Assembly (NCBI RefSeq): GCF_004683905.1
Contig: NZ_CP038438.1
Coordinates: 3,224,001-3,288,000, forward strand
Origin: Pseudomonas fluorescens
Lineage (GTDB): Bacteria > Pseudomonadota > Gammaproteobacteria > Pseudomonadales > Pseudomonadaceae
Direction of reading: 5' to 3'
Length of the DNA: 64,000 nucleotides
Program-made: the position numbers and the translations under genes
In this document: in pieces, positions 1-8,865 of the stretch
Numbering within the stretch: the stretch's first letter is position 1
How the letters are laid out: each line of letters opens with the position of its first letter
Notes under the pieces: model-generated
What the model was told of the DNA's origin: nothing
What the model saw: the letters and a program-made list of their open reading frames with translations, nothing else
Databases searched by the model: none

Positions 1-3000
1 TCATGGGACAACTGCGATTCGACTTTGTGCAGAAAGAGTGTCACCTCATCCAGCAGGCGCTCCGGCGAGCGCGCGCCCTTGATGATGATCGAGCGCGAAT
101 ACTTGCGCAGCTCGGCCTCTTCATCGCGGGTCAGGTTGCGTCCGGTGTAGACGATCACCGGCGGGAACGAGCAGATGTCCTCGGTCGACATGCGCTTGAG
201 CAGATCGTTGCCGAGCATGTCCGGCAATTTCAGGTCGATCACCATGCAGTCGTAAATCGTCGTGCGCAGTTTCTCCAGCGCGTCTTGCGCCAGACCGACC
301 GCGGTGATCTCGATGTCCTCGTCACCGATCAGGCGGGCAATGCTTTCGCGTTGCAGATCGTCATCTTCGACCAGCAGCACGCGCTTGACCTTCTGAGTCA
401 GCTTGGCTTCGAGACGGGCGAACACGTCCTTGAGCTCTTCGCGAGTGGTCGGTTTGACTGCGTAACCGATCGCCCCCATGTGCATCGCCGCTTCAACGCG
501 GTCTTCGACCGAGATCACGTGCACCGGGATGTGCCGGGTTTCGGCGTGTTCTTTCAGGCGTTGCAGCACGGTCAGACCGGAGTGGTCCGGCAGACGCATA
601 TCGAGCAGGATCGCGTCCGGCACGAACTCGCGGGCCAGGTCATAACCTTCATCCGCTCCGTGCGCCACCAGACACTGATAACCCAGTTCGTGGGCCAGGT
701 CGTAAAGGATGTGGGCGAAATTCGGCTCGTCTTCCACCACCAGAATGCAGCGCGTGGCGAACGGCGCCTTGCCACGGTCATCGGCAAAACGCGGGATGTG
801 CACCGGCGCCAGCGGCGACACCGCGATCGATGGCGGCTGCACCACCGGGGCCGGGGCCGATACCGGCGGCGTGAAGGTCAGCGGGATCGCAGGGCTGTCA
901 CCCGGCTCGCTGTATTGCTGCGGCAGCACCAGGGTAAACACACTGCCCTGCCCCGGCGCGCTGCTGACGCTGATCGAGCCACCGAGCAAGGCCGCCAGAT
1001 CACGCGAGATCGACAAGCCCAGACCGGTGCCACCGTACTTGCGGTTGGTGGTGCCGTCAGCCTGACGGAACGCTTCGAAGATGCTTTCCTGCTGATCTGC
1101 GGCGATACCGATCCCCGAATCGCGCACGATGAACGCAATGCGTTCGTTCGGCTGGCCGGCGATGGTCAGGCTGACCGCGCCGTGTTCGGTGAACTTCACG
1201 GCGTTGGACAGCAGGTTCTTGATCACCTGCTCCAGACGCTGGCGATCGGTGTACAGCATGATCGGCGCATCCGGCTGCAACTCGACGCTGAACGTCAGTT
1301 GCTTGTCCGCCGCCAGCGGTTCGAACACGCTGCGCAGGCCGTCGGCCAGCCGCGCGACACTGGTGTTTTCCGGGATCACTTCCAGCTTGCCGGCCTCGAC
1401 CTTGGAAATGTCGAGAATGTCGTTGATCAGGTTCAGCAGATCGTTGCCCGCCGAATAGATCGACTCGGCGAACTTGACCTGCTCGGCCGTCAGATTGTCC
1501 TGCGGGTTCTCGGCCAGCAACTTGGCGAGGATCAGCGAACTGTTCAGCGGCGTGCGCAGTTCGTGGGACATGTTGGCGAGGAATTCAGACTTGTACTTGC
1601 TCGAACGCTGCAGTTCTTCGGCGCGTTCTTCGAGCTGCACCTGAGCCTGATTGAGTTCGGTGTTCTTCTGGTCCATGGCGTCGCGCTGCTCGGCCAGGGT
1701 TTGCGCCTGTTCGGCCAACTGCTCGTTGGTCTGCTCCAGCTCGACTTGCTGGGTTTCCAGATGCGCCTGGGACTCCTTGAGAATGCGCGACTGTTCTTCC
1801 AACTCCTCGTTGGCGGTTTTCAGCTCTTCCTGCTGCACCTGCAACTCTTCGTTGAGCTGCTGGGTTTCGGCCAGCACTTCCTGCAGGCGCTGGCGATAAC
1901 GTGCCGCTTCGATCGAGGTGCCGATGTTGCCGGCAATCAGTTCCAGCAAATCGATATCGCGGTCGGTGAGCGGGCGCAGGAAGCCCAGTTCGATCACCCC
2001 GTTGACCCGGTCATCATCACTGGTCGGCACCACCAGCACACTGTGCGGCAGACCTGCGCCCAGGCCGGAGCTGACTTTGAAGTAGTCGGCCGGAACCGAG
2101 TCCAGGCGAATCAGTTGGCCCTGTTCGGCCACCTGGCCGACGATGCCTTCGCCGCTGTAGATCTGCTGATCTTTTTCTTCCTGCTCGCGGGAGAACCCAT
2201 AGGACGCCACGCGCTTGAGGCCGCCGTGTTCTTCGCGTACGTACAGCGCCGCCACCGCAGTGCCCAGATATTGTGCGCAGAACTGCAGGATGTTGCGCCC
2301 CAGCAGGTTAAGCGTCAGTTGCCCCAGCACCTGTTCCGCCAGTTCGGTCTGGCCGCTGCGCATCCACGCCTGGCGCTCCAGACGCTCGGCACTGGCTTGC
2401 TGCGCGGCGAGGTTGGCGCTGTAGCTGTCCGACAGGCTGACCAGATCACGCCGACCGACATAGGCCAGCAAACCGCTGATCCCGGCTATAAACAGCAGAT
2501 AAAGAGTGATGCTCCAGATCGTGGTACGGCGCACCTCTTCGTTGCGCGTGGTGCGCAACTGCTGCTCCATGTCGATCACGTCTTCGAACTGCTTGCGGAT
2601 CTCATCGGTCAGGCGCTTGCCGCGCCCGGCCTTGACCGCGCCCCGGTAGTCACCGCTGGAGCGCTGCAGATCGATCATCGATTGCGCGTAGTTGCTCCAC
2701 TCAGTCTGCAAGGCCTGCAGACGCCGCAACCGGTCGGTCTGGATCGGATTGTCGGCAGTGAGTTCGAGCAAGGTATTGAGCGCCACGTTGATCCGCGGCT
2801 TGGCGGTCTCGTACGGGTCGAGGAAGTGCTCGTCGCCGCTGAGCAGGAAGCCGCGCATGCCGGTTTCCAGATCAACGGTGAGTTTCACCGCTTCGTTGGC
2901 GTTATTGATTACCCGGTCGGTGTGTTCCACCCACTGGATCACCGAGAGCAAATAGGTGATCAGCGAAATGAAAAACACTGCACTGATCGCGCCGACGCCC

Positions 3001-3071
3001 AAAGGCAGACTGATGTTGCGCGTCAGGAGTTTACGGAACCGTGCTTCGTCAACTGTAGACCGAGTGGACAT
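1..3071 (-). CDS. Hybrid sensor histidine kinase with CHASE3, GAF and two visible receiver domains (3' end outside the window)
   Basis: Membrane-bound hybrid kinase. The ATG at 3071 opens a frame that stays open to the left edge, giving about 1,023 visible residues. An N-terminal membrane segment (about residues 24-43) is followed by a CHASE3-like periplasmic part, a second membrane segment, a GAF-like domain and a long Gln/Glu-rich coiled coil (about 385-500). The H box MSHELRTPLN puts the phospho-accepting His at about residue 503, followed by an HATPase domain (motif GGTGLGLSIS). Two receivers follow, with probable phospho-Asp residues at about 824 (LLDMRLPD) and 946 (VIDLKLPD). A further receiver or output domain could lie beyond the edge. 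It is divergent from the response regulator at 3333, so the two probably form one signalling pair; the signal is unknown. Confidence 0.93.
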   Translation of the reverse strand, partial: MSTRSTVDEARFRKLLTRNISLPLGVGAISAVFFISLITYLLSVIQWVEHTDRVINNANEAVKLTVDLETGMRGFLLSGDEHFLDPYETAKPRINVALNTLLELTADNPIQTDRLRRLQALQTEWSNYAQSMIDLQRSSGDYRGAVKAGRGKRLTDEIRKQFEDVIDMEQQLRTTRNEEVRRTTIWSITLYLLFIAGISGLLAYVGRRDLVSLSDSYSANLAAQQASAERLERQAWMRSGQTELAEQVLGQLTLNLLGRNILQFCAQYLGTAVAALYVREEHGGLKRVASYGFSREQEEKDQQIYSGEGIVGQVAEQGQLIRLDSVPADYFKVSSGLGAGLPHSVLVVPTSDDDRVNGVIELGFLRPLTDRDIDLLELIAGNIGTSIEAARYRQRLQEVLAETQQLNEELQVQQEELKTANEELEEQSRILKESQAHLETQQVELEQTNEQLAEQAQTLAEQRDAMDQKNTELNQAQVQLEERAEELQRSSKYKSEFLANMSHELRTPLNSSLILAKLLAENPQDNLTAEQVKFAESIYSAGNDLLNLINDILDISKVEAGKLEVIPENTSVARLADGLRSVFEPLAADKQLTFSVELQPDAPIMLYTDRQRLEQVIKNLLSNAVKFTEHGAVSLTIAGQPNERIAFIVRDSGIGIAADQQESIFEAFRQADGTTNRKYGGTGLGLSISRDLAALLGGSISVSSAPGQGSVFTLVLPQQYSEPGDSPAIPLTFTPPVSAPAPVVQPPSIAVSPLAPVHIPRFADDRGKAPFATRCILVVEDEPNFAHILYDLAHELGYQCLVAHGADEGYDLAREFVPDAILLDMRLPDHSGLTVLQRLKEHAETRHIPVHVISVEDRVEAAMHMGAIGYAVKPTTREELKDVFARLEAKLTQKVKRVLLVEDDDLQRESIARLIGDEDIEITAVGLAQDALEKLRTTIYDCMVIDLKLPDMLGNDLLKRMSTEDICSFPPVIVYTGRNLTRDEEAELRKYSRSIIIKGARSPERLLDEVTLFLHKVESQLSH

Positions 3072-3332
3072 GGGGCAGCCTTGTCGAACTGTCGAAACCC
3101 GGGAGTTTGCCCCAAAACGGTACTATGGATCCATTTTTCTCACTGCCATGGTGGCAATTTCCTACATTTGCTGCACTTCCCGATCAGGCAACGGGTATCC
3201 TTGCCGCCCCGATTTGCAGCTAATCTTTTTGTACCCGCTCGGGAACTTGTGGCCATGCGCCACTTACTCATGCAAGAGCCCGGCATTTTCGACCGGTCGC
3301 CGTTCCGATTTCATTTCTTGAGAGCTATCCCT

Positions 3333-3695
3333 ATGTCCACCCCAGAGTCCACCATCCTTGTAGTAGAAGACGACGACATCGTACGCATGCTCATCGTCGA
3401 TGTGCTCGAGGAGCTGGAATTCAGTGTGTTGGAGGCCGATGACGGCGAGTCTGCGCTGGAGATTCTCGGGGATCAGAGCAAGGCTATCGACTTGATGATG
3501 ACTGACTACGGCCTGCCGGGCATGACAGGCAGTGAACTGGCCGGCAAGGCACGTGAACTGCGCTCCACCCTGCCCGTTCTGTTCGCCAGCGGTTACGCCG
3601 AAAACATCGACGTACCTGCGGGCATGCATGTGATCGGCAAACCGTTCTCCATCGATCAATTGCGTGACAAGGTCAAGGGCATTCTGACCAAGTGA
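3333..3695 (+). CDS. Single-domain response regulator (CheY-like receiver)
   Basis: A 120-aa stand-alone receiver domain with no output domain. The phosphorylation pocket is complete: acidic residues at 13-15 (VVEDDD), phospho-acceptor Asp58 (MMTDYGLPG) and the conserved Lys103 (IGKPF). The ATG at 3333 begins MSTPESTILVVEDD. The frame is open far upstream, but that stretch is antisense to the sensor kinase and is not coding. The divergent hybrid kinase is the obvious phosphodonor or phosphorelay partner. A single receiver usually acts by protein contact or as a phosphate sink; the partner cannot be read from sequence. Confidence 0.93.
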   Translation: MSTPESTILVVEDDDIVRMLIVDVLEELEFSVLEADDGESALEILGDQSKAIDLMMTDYGLPGMTGSELAGKARELRSTLPVLFASGYAENIDVPAGMHVIGKPFSIDQLRDKVKGILTK

Positions 3696-3777
3696 TTGGC
3701 CTTGATCCGGCAGCGGCTGCAGATGTGCTCTAATTGCGCGCCATTTTTAGCCGCCTGCCTGCAAGGAACCCCCGTCA

Positions 3778-5070
3778 ATGACTGCATCACCCGCCACCAA
3801 AGTTCTGGTCATCGGTTACGTCTGGCCCGAACCGCGCTCTTCGGCAGCCAGCGGGCATGTGATGCAGATCCTCGAGACGTTTTTGCAGCAAGGCTGGGAC
3901 ATCACCTTCAGCAGCCCGGCCGGCCCGGGCGAGCACAAGGCTGACCTGACCGCGCTGGGCATCCGCGAAGTGCCGATCGAACTGAACAACAGTAGCTTCG
4001 ATAGTTTCATCAGTGAACTGGCCCCGGATATCGTCCTGTTCGACCAGTTCATGATGGAAGAGCAGTTCGGCTGGCGCGTCGAAAAGCAATGCCCGAATGC
4101 CTTGCGCGTACTGGAGACGTCCGACCTGCAGAGCCTGCGCCACGCCCGCCACCAACGGCTCAAGGAACGTTTGAAAGACGACCCGGACAATCAGGACTTC
4201 AACGCACTGTTCGCGCCGGCGCTGCGCGAAGAGTTCGAGTTGATGGCCGATACGGACCTGGCCAAACGGGAAATCGCCGCGTTATATCGCTGCGATCTGA
4301 ATCTGATGATTTCCGAAGTTGAAATTCAGTTGCTGGTCGAACAGTTTCAAGTCCCTGGCGACCTGCTGCACTGGTGCCCGCTGATGCTCGAACCACCGCG
4401 CGATTCGTTCGTGCCCTTTGAAGAGCGGGCGCATTTTCTGAGTATTGGCAACTTCCGTCACGCGCCCAACTGGGACGCCGTGCTGTGGATGAAGACCGCC
4501 ATCTGGCCGCTGATCCGCCAGCAATTGCCCGGCGCCCAACTGCATATCTACGGTGCCTATACGCCGCCCAAGGCCACAGCCTTGCACAACGCGGCGCAGG
4601 GGTTTCATGTGATGAACTGGGCAGAAGATGCGCTGCAAGTGATGTCGCAAGCCCGGGTTTGCCTGGCGCCTTTGCGTTTCGGCGCGGGGATCAAGGGCAA
4701 GATCGTCGATGCGATGCTCTGCGGCACGCCCAATGTCACGACACCCATCGGCGCCGAAGGCATGGGCGGCGCATTGCCCTGGCCCGGTGCGGTGGCTCAG
4801 TCGGCCCAGGCCCTGGCCGACGCCGCTGTGGCGCTGCACGAAGACAGATTGCGCTGGGCTGACGCACAGCAGGCCGGCGTCGCGTTGTTGAATGCGCGCT
4901 ATCGGCAGACTGATCACGGCCCGGCGCTGATCGCTCGCCTGCAATATTGCCGCGACAACTTGTCAGCATTACGTCGCGCCAACTTTACTGGCAGCATGTT
5001 GCGTCACCACTTGCATAAAAGCACCCAATACATGGCGCAGTGGATCGAAGCAAAGAACCAGAAAAGTTGA
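3778..5070 (+). CDS. Glycosyltransferase, GT4-like (430 aa)
   Basis: Probable GT-B glycosyltransferase. The N-terminal half (residues 5-200) has the Rossmann-like pattern of a family 4 acceptor domain (LVIGYVWPEPRSSAASGH, then an IVLFDQFMMEE strand). The C-terminal half has the donor-site pattern of Glycos_transf_1 proteins, including LHIYGAY, the LAPLRFGAGIKGKI loop and CGTPNVTTPIGAEGM. There is no signal peptide or membrane segment, so it should be cytosolic or peripheral. An ATG follows AAGGAACCCCC at a workable distance. The gene stands alone, with no polysaccharide genes next to it, so donor and acceptor are unknown. Confidence 0.82.
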   Translation: MTASPATKVLVIGYVWPEPRSSAASGHVMQILETFLQQGWDITFSSPAGPGEHKADLTALGIREVPIELNNSSFDSFISELAPDIVLFDQFMMEEQFGWRVEKQCPNALRVLETSDLQSLRHARHQRLKERLKDDPDNQDFNALFAPALREEFELMADTDLAKREIAALYRCDLNLMISEVEIQLLVEQFQVPGDLLHWCPLMLEPPRDSFVPFEERAHFLSIGNFRHAPNWDAVLWMKTAIWPLIRQQLPGAQLHIYGAYTPPKATALHNAAQGFHVMNWAEDALQVMSQARVCLAPLRFGAGIKGKIVDAMLCGTPNVTTPIGAEGMGGALPWPGAVAQSAQALADAAVALHEDRLRWADAQQAGVALLNARYRQTDHGPALIARLQYCRDNLSALRRANFTGSMLRHHLHKSTQYMAQWIEAKNQKS

Positions 5071-5213
5071 TCATTAAAGTGCAAAATCACATTGCCAATA
5101 CTTTGCAAAGAGTGCTGGCTTGTACTTTTTCCGTTTGCACCAAAGAATAACTTCCGAACTGACCAACAAGTTGACTGGTCGGAAATTAAACTTTATCTGC
5201 AACGGAATGCACC

Positions 5214-6083
5214 ATGAGTAATTACCCTTTCAAAAACTGGATGGCGGCTACACCGGATATGGACCGACTGACCCTTGGTGAAGTGGTCTGGCCCGGCGCG
5301 CATAACTCCGGGCTGGATTTTGATTTTCCGTACCCGGCTTATCTCCAACCCGCCCAGAACTGGTTTGTCTGTCAGGACGGTCCGTTCATTCAGCAACTTA
5401 ATGAAGGCGTGCGCGCCTTCGACTTGCGTCTGCATTCAGATGAACACTGGCTGGGCATCAGGAAGTTTCATACCTTTCATGGCGTGAAACTGCTCCAGGG
5501 ACGCTCCTTGAGCGAGTTGGTAAAAAGTCTCAATTTTTTCCTCAATGAAAATCCGAACGAGTTCATCGTATTGGACTTACATGAACTCAAGGGCACCAAC
5601 GATCAGCCATTCGATTACAAGGGTTTCCATGAAGTCATCACCACGGAGCTGGCTTCGCGGCTTATTCCCCGAAACAACGGTCATCTGACCCTTGAACAAC
5701 TTAAAAGGGCCAGTTCGCTACAACGCGTGGTGTTGGCAAGCGACTCGCACCCGGATTTCAATTCGCCCCTGTACTGGCCGAAAATCCGCCATGAATGGAG
5801 CGGCTCGGACATCACCTCGCCAGAGCAACTCAAGCAACACATCACCCGAACCCTGGCCAACCCGCCGGTACCCGGCAGCCTCTGGTCATTGTCGGCCACC
5901 AGCTATGGCGAACTGGCCGGCGTCAAGCGGATCACCGACGAACTCGATCAATGGTTTGGCCCAGACTCGGGATGGGCGCCGAAGTGCAGCATTATCAATG
6001 CCGACTTCATCGGTGGCACTCCACTGATCGGCCATTGCCAGCAGGTCAACCAGTCCAAAGGTCTACGCAAGGCCCGGGACTGA
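5214..6083 (+). CDS. Phosphatidylinositol-specific phospholipase C X-domain-like protein (289 aa)
   Basis: Resembles bacterial PI-PLC-like phosphodiesterases. The first catalytic His is in PGAHNSG (His30) and the second in the FHTFHG motif (His86 or His89), spaced like the His pair of bacterial PI-PLC. Strand motifs AFDLRLHSDE and NEFIVLDLHEL fit the TIM barrel. I see no signal peptide, which is unusual for a secreted PI-PLC; it could be cytosolic or leave by a non-Sec route. The 143 bp before it are AT-rich and include a short dyad, TTCCGAACTGACCA with TGGTCGGAA. The substrate is unknown. Confidence 0.78.
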   Translation: MSNYPFKNWMAATPDMDRLTLGEVVWPGAHNSGLDFDFPYPAYLQPAQNWFVCQDGPFIQQLNEGVRAFDLRLHSDEHWLGIRKFHTFHGVKLLQGRSLSELVKSLNFFLNENPNEFIVLDLHELKGTNDQPFDYKGFHEVITTELASRLIPRNNGHLTLEQLKRASSLQRVVLASDSHPDFNSPLYWPKIRHEWSGSDITSPEQLKQHITRTLANPPVPGSLWSLSATSYGELAGVKRITDELDQWFGPDSGWAPKCSIINADFIGGTPLIGHCQQVNQSKGLRKARD

Positions 6084-6151
6084 GGCGCTGGAACTGTCCG
6101 TGGCGCGCGTGCATGATGGGCACCTGAACACCACAACAAGACGCATCGGAC

Positions 6152-7057
6152 ATGACTCGGGCAACCAGAATCACTGATCCCTCCTACGAACTGATGGACG
6201 ACCATAACGGGTTGTCCATCATCTACCGTCAGCATGGTTTTCCGTGCCCGTTAGTGCGCTGGCATTTTCACAAGGAATACGAACTGCACCTGATCGTTGC
6301 CAGTTCCGGCAAGGTCTTCATCGGCGACTACATCGGCAACTTTTATCCGCAAACACTGTTCCTCACCGGGCCCAATCTGCCGCACAACTGGATCAGCCAG
6401 GTGGCCGACGAAGAGGTGGTGGAAAAGCGCGACATGCTGGTGAACTTCACCGATGAGTTGTTCGACAGCGGGCACCAGGTGTTCGCCGAACTCAAGACTT
6501 TGGCGCCGCTACTGGAGCGTGCGCAATATGGCATCGAATTTCGCGACAAGGATACGATCCGTCAGGCCATGACGTTGATGCAGCGAATTGCCGACACACG
6601 CGGCGTAACCCGTCTAGGGCACTTTTTCATTCTGATGGAGCTGCTGGCAGCGACTGACGATTATCAATTGCTGTCCGGCGCCACTAACACGCAACTGGCC
6701 GACGAGCACAACATCGACCGCACCAACCGAGCGGTCGATTTCATCTTCGACCATTACGCCCGCGAATTGACTCTGGAAGAAGTCGCCGATCATCTGGGGA
6801 TGAAGCCGACCTATTTCAGCCGCGTGTTCAAACAGGCCACCGGGCGCAACTTCATCGAGTTCGTCAATCGCCTGCGCATCAGTAAATCCTGCGAACTGCT
6901 GGCCGACGGCGACAAACCGGTGACCGAGGTGTGTTTCGAGTCGGGGTTCAATAACATTTCCAACTTCAACCGGCGCTTCCAGCAACTCAAGGGCATGACG
7001 CCGTCGCACTATCGACGCCTCGCTGTACAACGCCTGACCGAACAAAACCTCGGCTGA
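6152..7057 (+). CDS. mtlR: AraC-family activator of the mannitol operon, MtlR-like
   Basis: A 301-aa AraC/XylS regulator. The N-terminal half is a cupin-like sensing domain (WHFHKEYELHLIVASSG); the C-terminal hundred residues hold two helix-turn-helix units (LTLEEVADHLGMKPTYFSRVFKQATG and then VTEVCFESGFNNISNFNRRF). It lies immediately before mtlE, in the same orientation, separated by a REP pair and a promoter region. This is the arrangement known for MtlR of P. fluorescens, which activates mtlEFGKDYZ in response to mannitol, sorbitol or arabitol. The ATG at 6152 is the first plausible start after the phosphodiesterase gene. The name rests on context plus family. Confidence 0.88.
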   Translation: MTRATRITDPSYELMDDHNGLSIIYRQHGFPCPLVRWHFHKEYELHLIVASSGKVFIGDYIGNFYPQTLFLTGPNLPHNWISQVADEEVVEKRDMLVNFTDELFDSGHQVFAELKTLAPLLERAQYGIEFRDKDTIRQAMTLMQRIADTRGVTRLGHFFILMELLAATDDYQLLSGATNTQLADEHNIDRTNRAVDFIFDHYARELTLEEVADHLGMKPTYFSRVFKQATGRNFIEFVNRLRISKSCELLADGDKPVTEVCFESGFNNISNFNRRFQQLKGMTPSHYRRLAVQRLTEQNLG

Positions 7058-7070
7058 TATTACCGCCCCT

Positions 7071-7160
7071 TGTAGGAGTGAGCCTGCTCGCGAAAGCGGG
7101 GTATCAGTCAACTGATCTGCAAATTGACACAGCGCTTTCGCGAGCAAGCCCGCTCCCACA
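7071..7160. repeat. REP pair (inverted) after mtlR
   Basis: Two inverted REP units, TGTAGGAGTGAGCCTGCTCG and CGAGCAAGCCCGCTCCCACA, with about 45 bp between. The transcript would fold into a long hairpin. The two arms are different variants: 'GGAGTGAGCC' and 'GGAGCGGGCT'. Confidence 0.9.
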
Positions 7161-7274
7161 AAAAGCATCCGACGCGATGAAACCTGTACTGATTCGATAG
7201 CCCCTCCCCACTGAAAAGCCCTTCCCTGCGTCTACCGCAACAAACCCCAGTGCAAAAAAGTATTGATTCGAGTG

Positions 7275-7299
7275 CGACGGATGATTTGTCAGTCCGTCG
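7275..7299. promoter_or_regulatory. Inverted repeat in the mtlE promoter region
   Basis: CGACGGA (7275-7281) is mirrored exactly by TCCGTCG (7293-7299) with 11 bp between, about 100 bp upstream of mtlE. A related direct element, GATTCGA, occurs just before it (7265) and again at about 7191. They are candidate MtlR-binding or promoter elements; assignment is by position only. Confidence 0.4.
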
Positions 7300-7349
7300 T
7301 TTGAGGGCTGTAATCAGCGCACATTCTTCCTGCATTCGGAAGACACAAA

Positions 7350-7357
7350 AACAATAA
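7350..7357 (+). promoter_or_regulatory. A-rich AACAATAA element in the mtlE leader (possible Crc/Hfq target)
   Basis: The leader contains AAAAACAATAA about 42 nt before the mtlE start. It matches the AANAANAA consensus bound by Hfq/Crc in Pseudomonas catabolite repression. Polyol use is a typical repressed pathway, so the match is plausible, but it is a short motif and lies a little far from the Shine-Dalgarno sequence. Confidence 0.4.
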
Positions 7358-7399
7358 CTGTCCTTCTGCCGCCCGCCGGGTGCAGAAAAGGAGTGCACG

Positions 7400-8710
7400 A
7401 TGCAACCCACTGCAAAAGCTCTGCTAGCCCTCACCTGCATGACCCTCAGCAGCGTCAGCCTTGGCGCCCAGACCCTGACCATCGCCACCGTCAACAACAG
7501 CGACATGATCCGCATGCAAAAGCTCTCGAAAACTTTCGAGTCCGAGCATCCGGAGATCAAGCTCAACTGGGTGGTGCTGGAAGAAAACGTCCTGCGTCAG
7601 CGCCTGACTACCGACATTGCCACTCAGGGTGGCCAGTTCGATGTGTTGACCATCGGCATGTACGAAGCGGCACTCTGGGGCGCCAAGGGCTGGCTCGAAC
7701 CGATGAAGGATCTGCCGGCTTCTTACGCCCTCGACGACGTGTTCCCGTCGGTGCGCGAAGGCCTGTCAGTCAAGGGTTCGCTGTATGCCCTGCCGTTCTA
7801 CGCCGAAAGCTCGATCACCTACTACCGCACCGACCTGTTCAAGGACGCCGGGCTGAGCATGCCCGAGCGCCCGACCTGGGAACAGATCGCCGGTTTCGCC
7901 GAAAAACTCACCAACAAGGATAAAGAGCAGTACGGCATCTGCCTGCGCGGCAAGGCCGGCTGGGGCGAGAACATGGCGTTGATCACCACTGTCGCCAATG
8001 CTTACGGCGCGCGCTGGTTCGATGAGAAATGGCAGCCGGAATTCACCGGCCCGGAGTGGAAAAACGCGCTGAACTTCTACGTCGACACCATGAAGAAATC
8101 CGGCCCGCCGGGCGCGTCCAGTAACGGTTTCAACGAAAACCTCGCGCTGTTCAACAGCGGCAAATGCGCGATCTGGGTGGACGCTTCCGTCGCCGGCTCG
8201 TTCGTCACCGACAAGACCCAGAGCAAGGTCGCCGATCACGTCGGTTTCACCTTCGCCCCGCATCAAGTCACCGATAAAGGTTCGGCGTGGCTGTATTCGT
8301 GGGCACTGGCGATTCCGACCAGTTCCAAGGCCAAGGACGCCGCCAAGGCGTTCAGCGCCTGGGCCACCTCCAAAGAGTACGGCGAACTGGTAGCCAAGAC
8401 CGACGGCATCGCCAACGTACCACCGGGCACCCGCGCCTCGACCTACAGCGATGCTTACATGAGCGCCGCGCCGTTCGCCAAGGTCACGCTGGAATCGTTG
8501 AAAGCGGCGGATCCGAGCAAACCGACGTTGAAACCGGTGCCCTACATCGGCATTCAACTGGTGACCATTCCTGAGTTCCAGGGCGTGGGCACCCAGGTCG
8601 GCAAGCTGTTCTCGGCGGCGCTGATCGGCCAGACCACGGTGGATCAGGCCCTGACCGCCGCGCAGCAAACCACCGAACGCGAGATGAAGCGCGCCGGTTA
8701 TCCCAAGTAA
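7400..8710 (+). CDS. mtlE: Polyol ABC transporter, periplasmic binding protein MtlE
   Basis: A 436-aa family 1 extracellular solute-binding protein. A Sec signal peptide covers about residues 1-23 (hydrophobic core ALLALTCMTLSSVSLGA, cleavage near AQ). It should bind mannitol, glucitol and arabitol in the periplasm and deliver them to MtlFG. AAAAGGAG lies 7 nt before the ATG. It is the first gene of mtlEFGKDYZ and is separated from mtlF by a REP pair. The conserved operon order supports the name strongly. Confidence 0.93.
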   Translation: MQPTAKALLALTCMTLSSVSLGAQTLTIATVNNSDMIRMQKLSKTFESEHPEIKLNWVVLEENVLRQRLTTDIATQGGQFDVLTIGMYEAALWGAKGWLEPMKDLPASYALDDVFPSVREGLSVKGSLYALPFYAESSITYYRTDLFKDAGLSMPERPTWEQIAGFAEKLTNKDKEQYGICLRGKAGWGENMALITTVANAYGARWFDEKWQPEFTGPEWKNALNFYVDTMKKSGPPGASSNGFNENLALFNSGKCAIWVDASVAGSFVTDKTQSKVADHVGFTFAPHQVTDKGSAWLYSWALAIPTSSKAKDAAKAFSAWATSKEYGELVAKTDGIANVPPGTRASTYSDAYMSAAPFAKVTLESLKAADPSKPTLKPVPYIGIQLVTIPEFQGVGTQVGKLFSAALIGQTTVDQALTAAQQTTEREMKRAGYPK

Positions 8711-8737
8711 CCACTGAACGACTTGCTCCTGCCTCCT

Positions 8738-8825
8738 GTGGGAGCGGGCTTGCTCGCGAAAGCGGTGGGTCAGTGTCATGTGTATTGACTGACACGACGC
8801 CTTCGCGAGCAAGCCCGCTCCCACA
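8738..8825. repeat. REP pair between mtlE and mtlF
   Basis: GTGGGAGCGGGCTTGCTCGC is followed about 45 bp later by its inverse GCGAGCAAGCCCGCTCCCAC. It lies inside the operon, just after the binding-protein gene. Confidence 0.92.
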
Positions 8826-8865
8826 TGGGATCTCCATAGGTCTGTATGACTCGGTTGTGATCACC

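Noticed and set aside
3..3332. A very long plus-strand open frame continuous with the response regulator
   Set aside because: It is the antisense of the hybrid sensor kinase, has Arg/Gln/His-rich shadow composition and no domain; only the part from 3333 encodes a recognisable protein.
8773..8865. N-terminal extension of MtlF
   Set aside because: The extra 31 codons lie in the REP element; the ATG at 8866 gives the usual MalF-type start.
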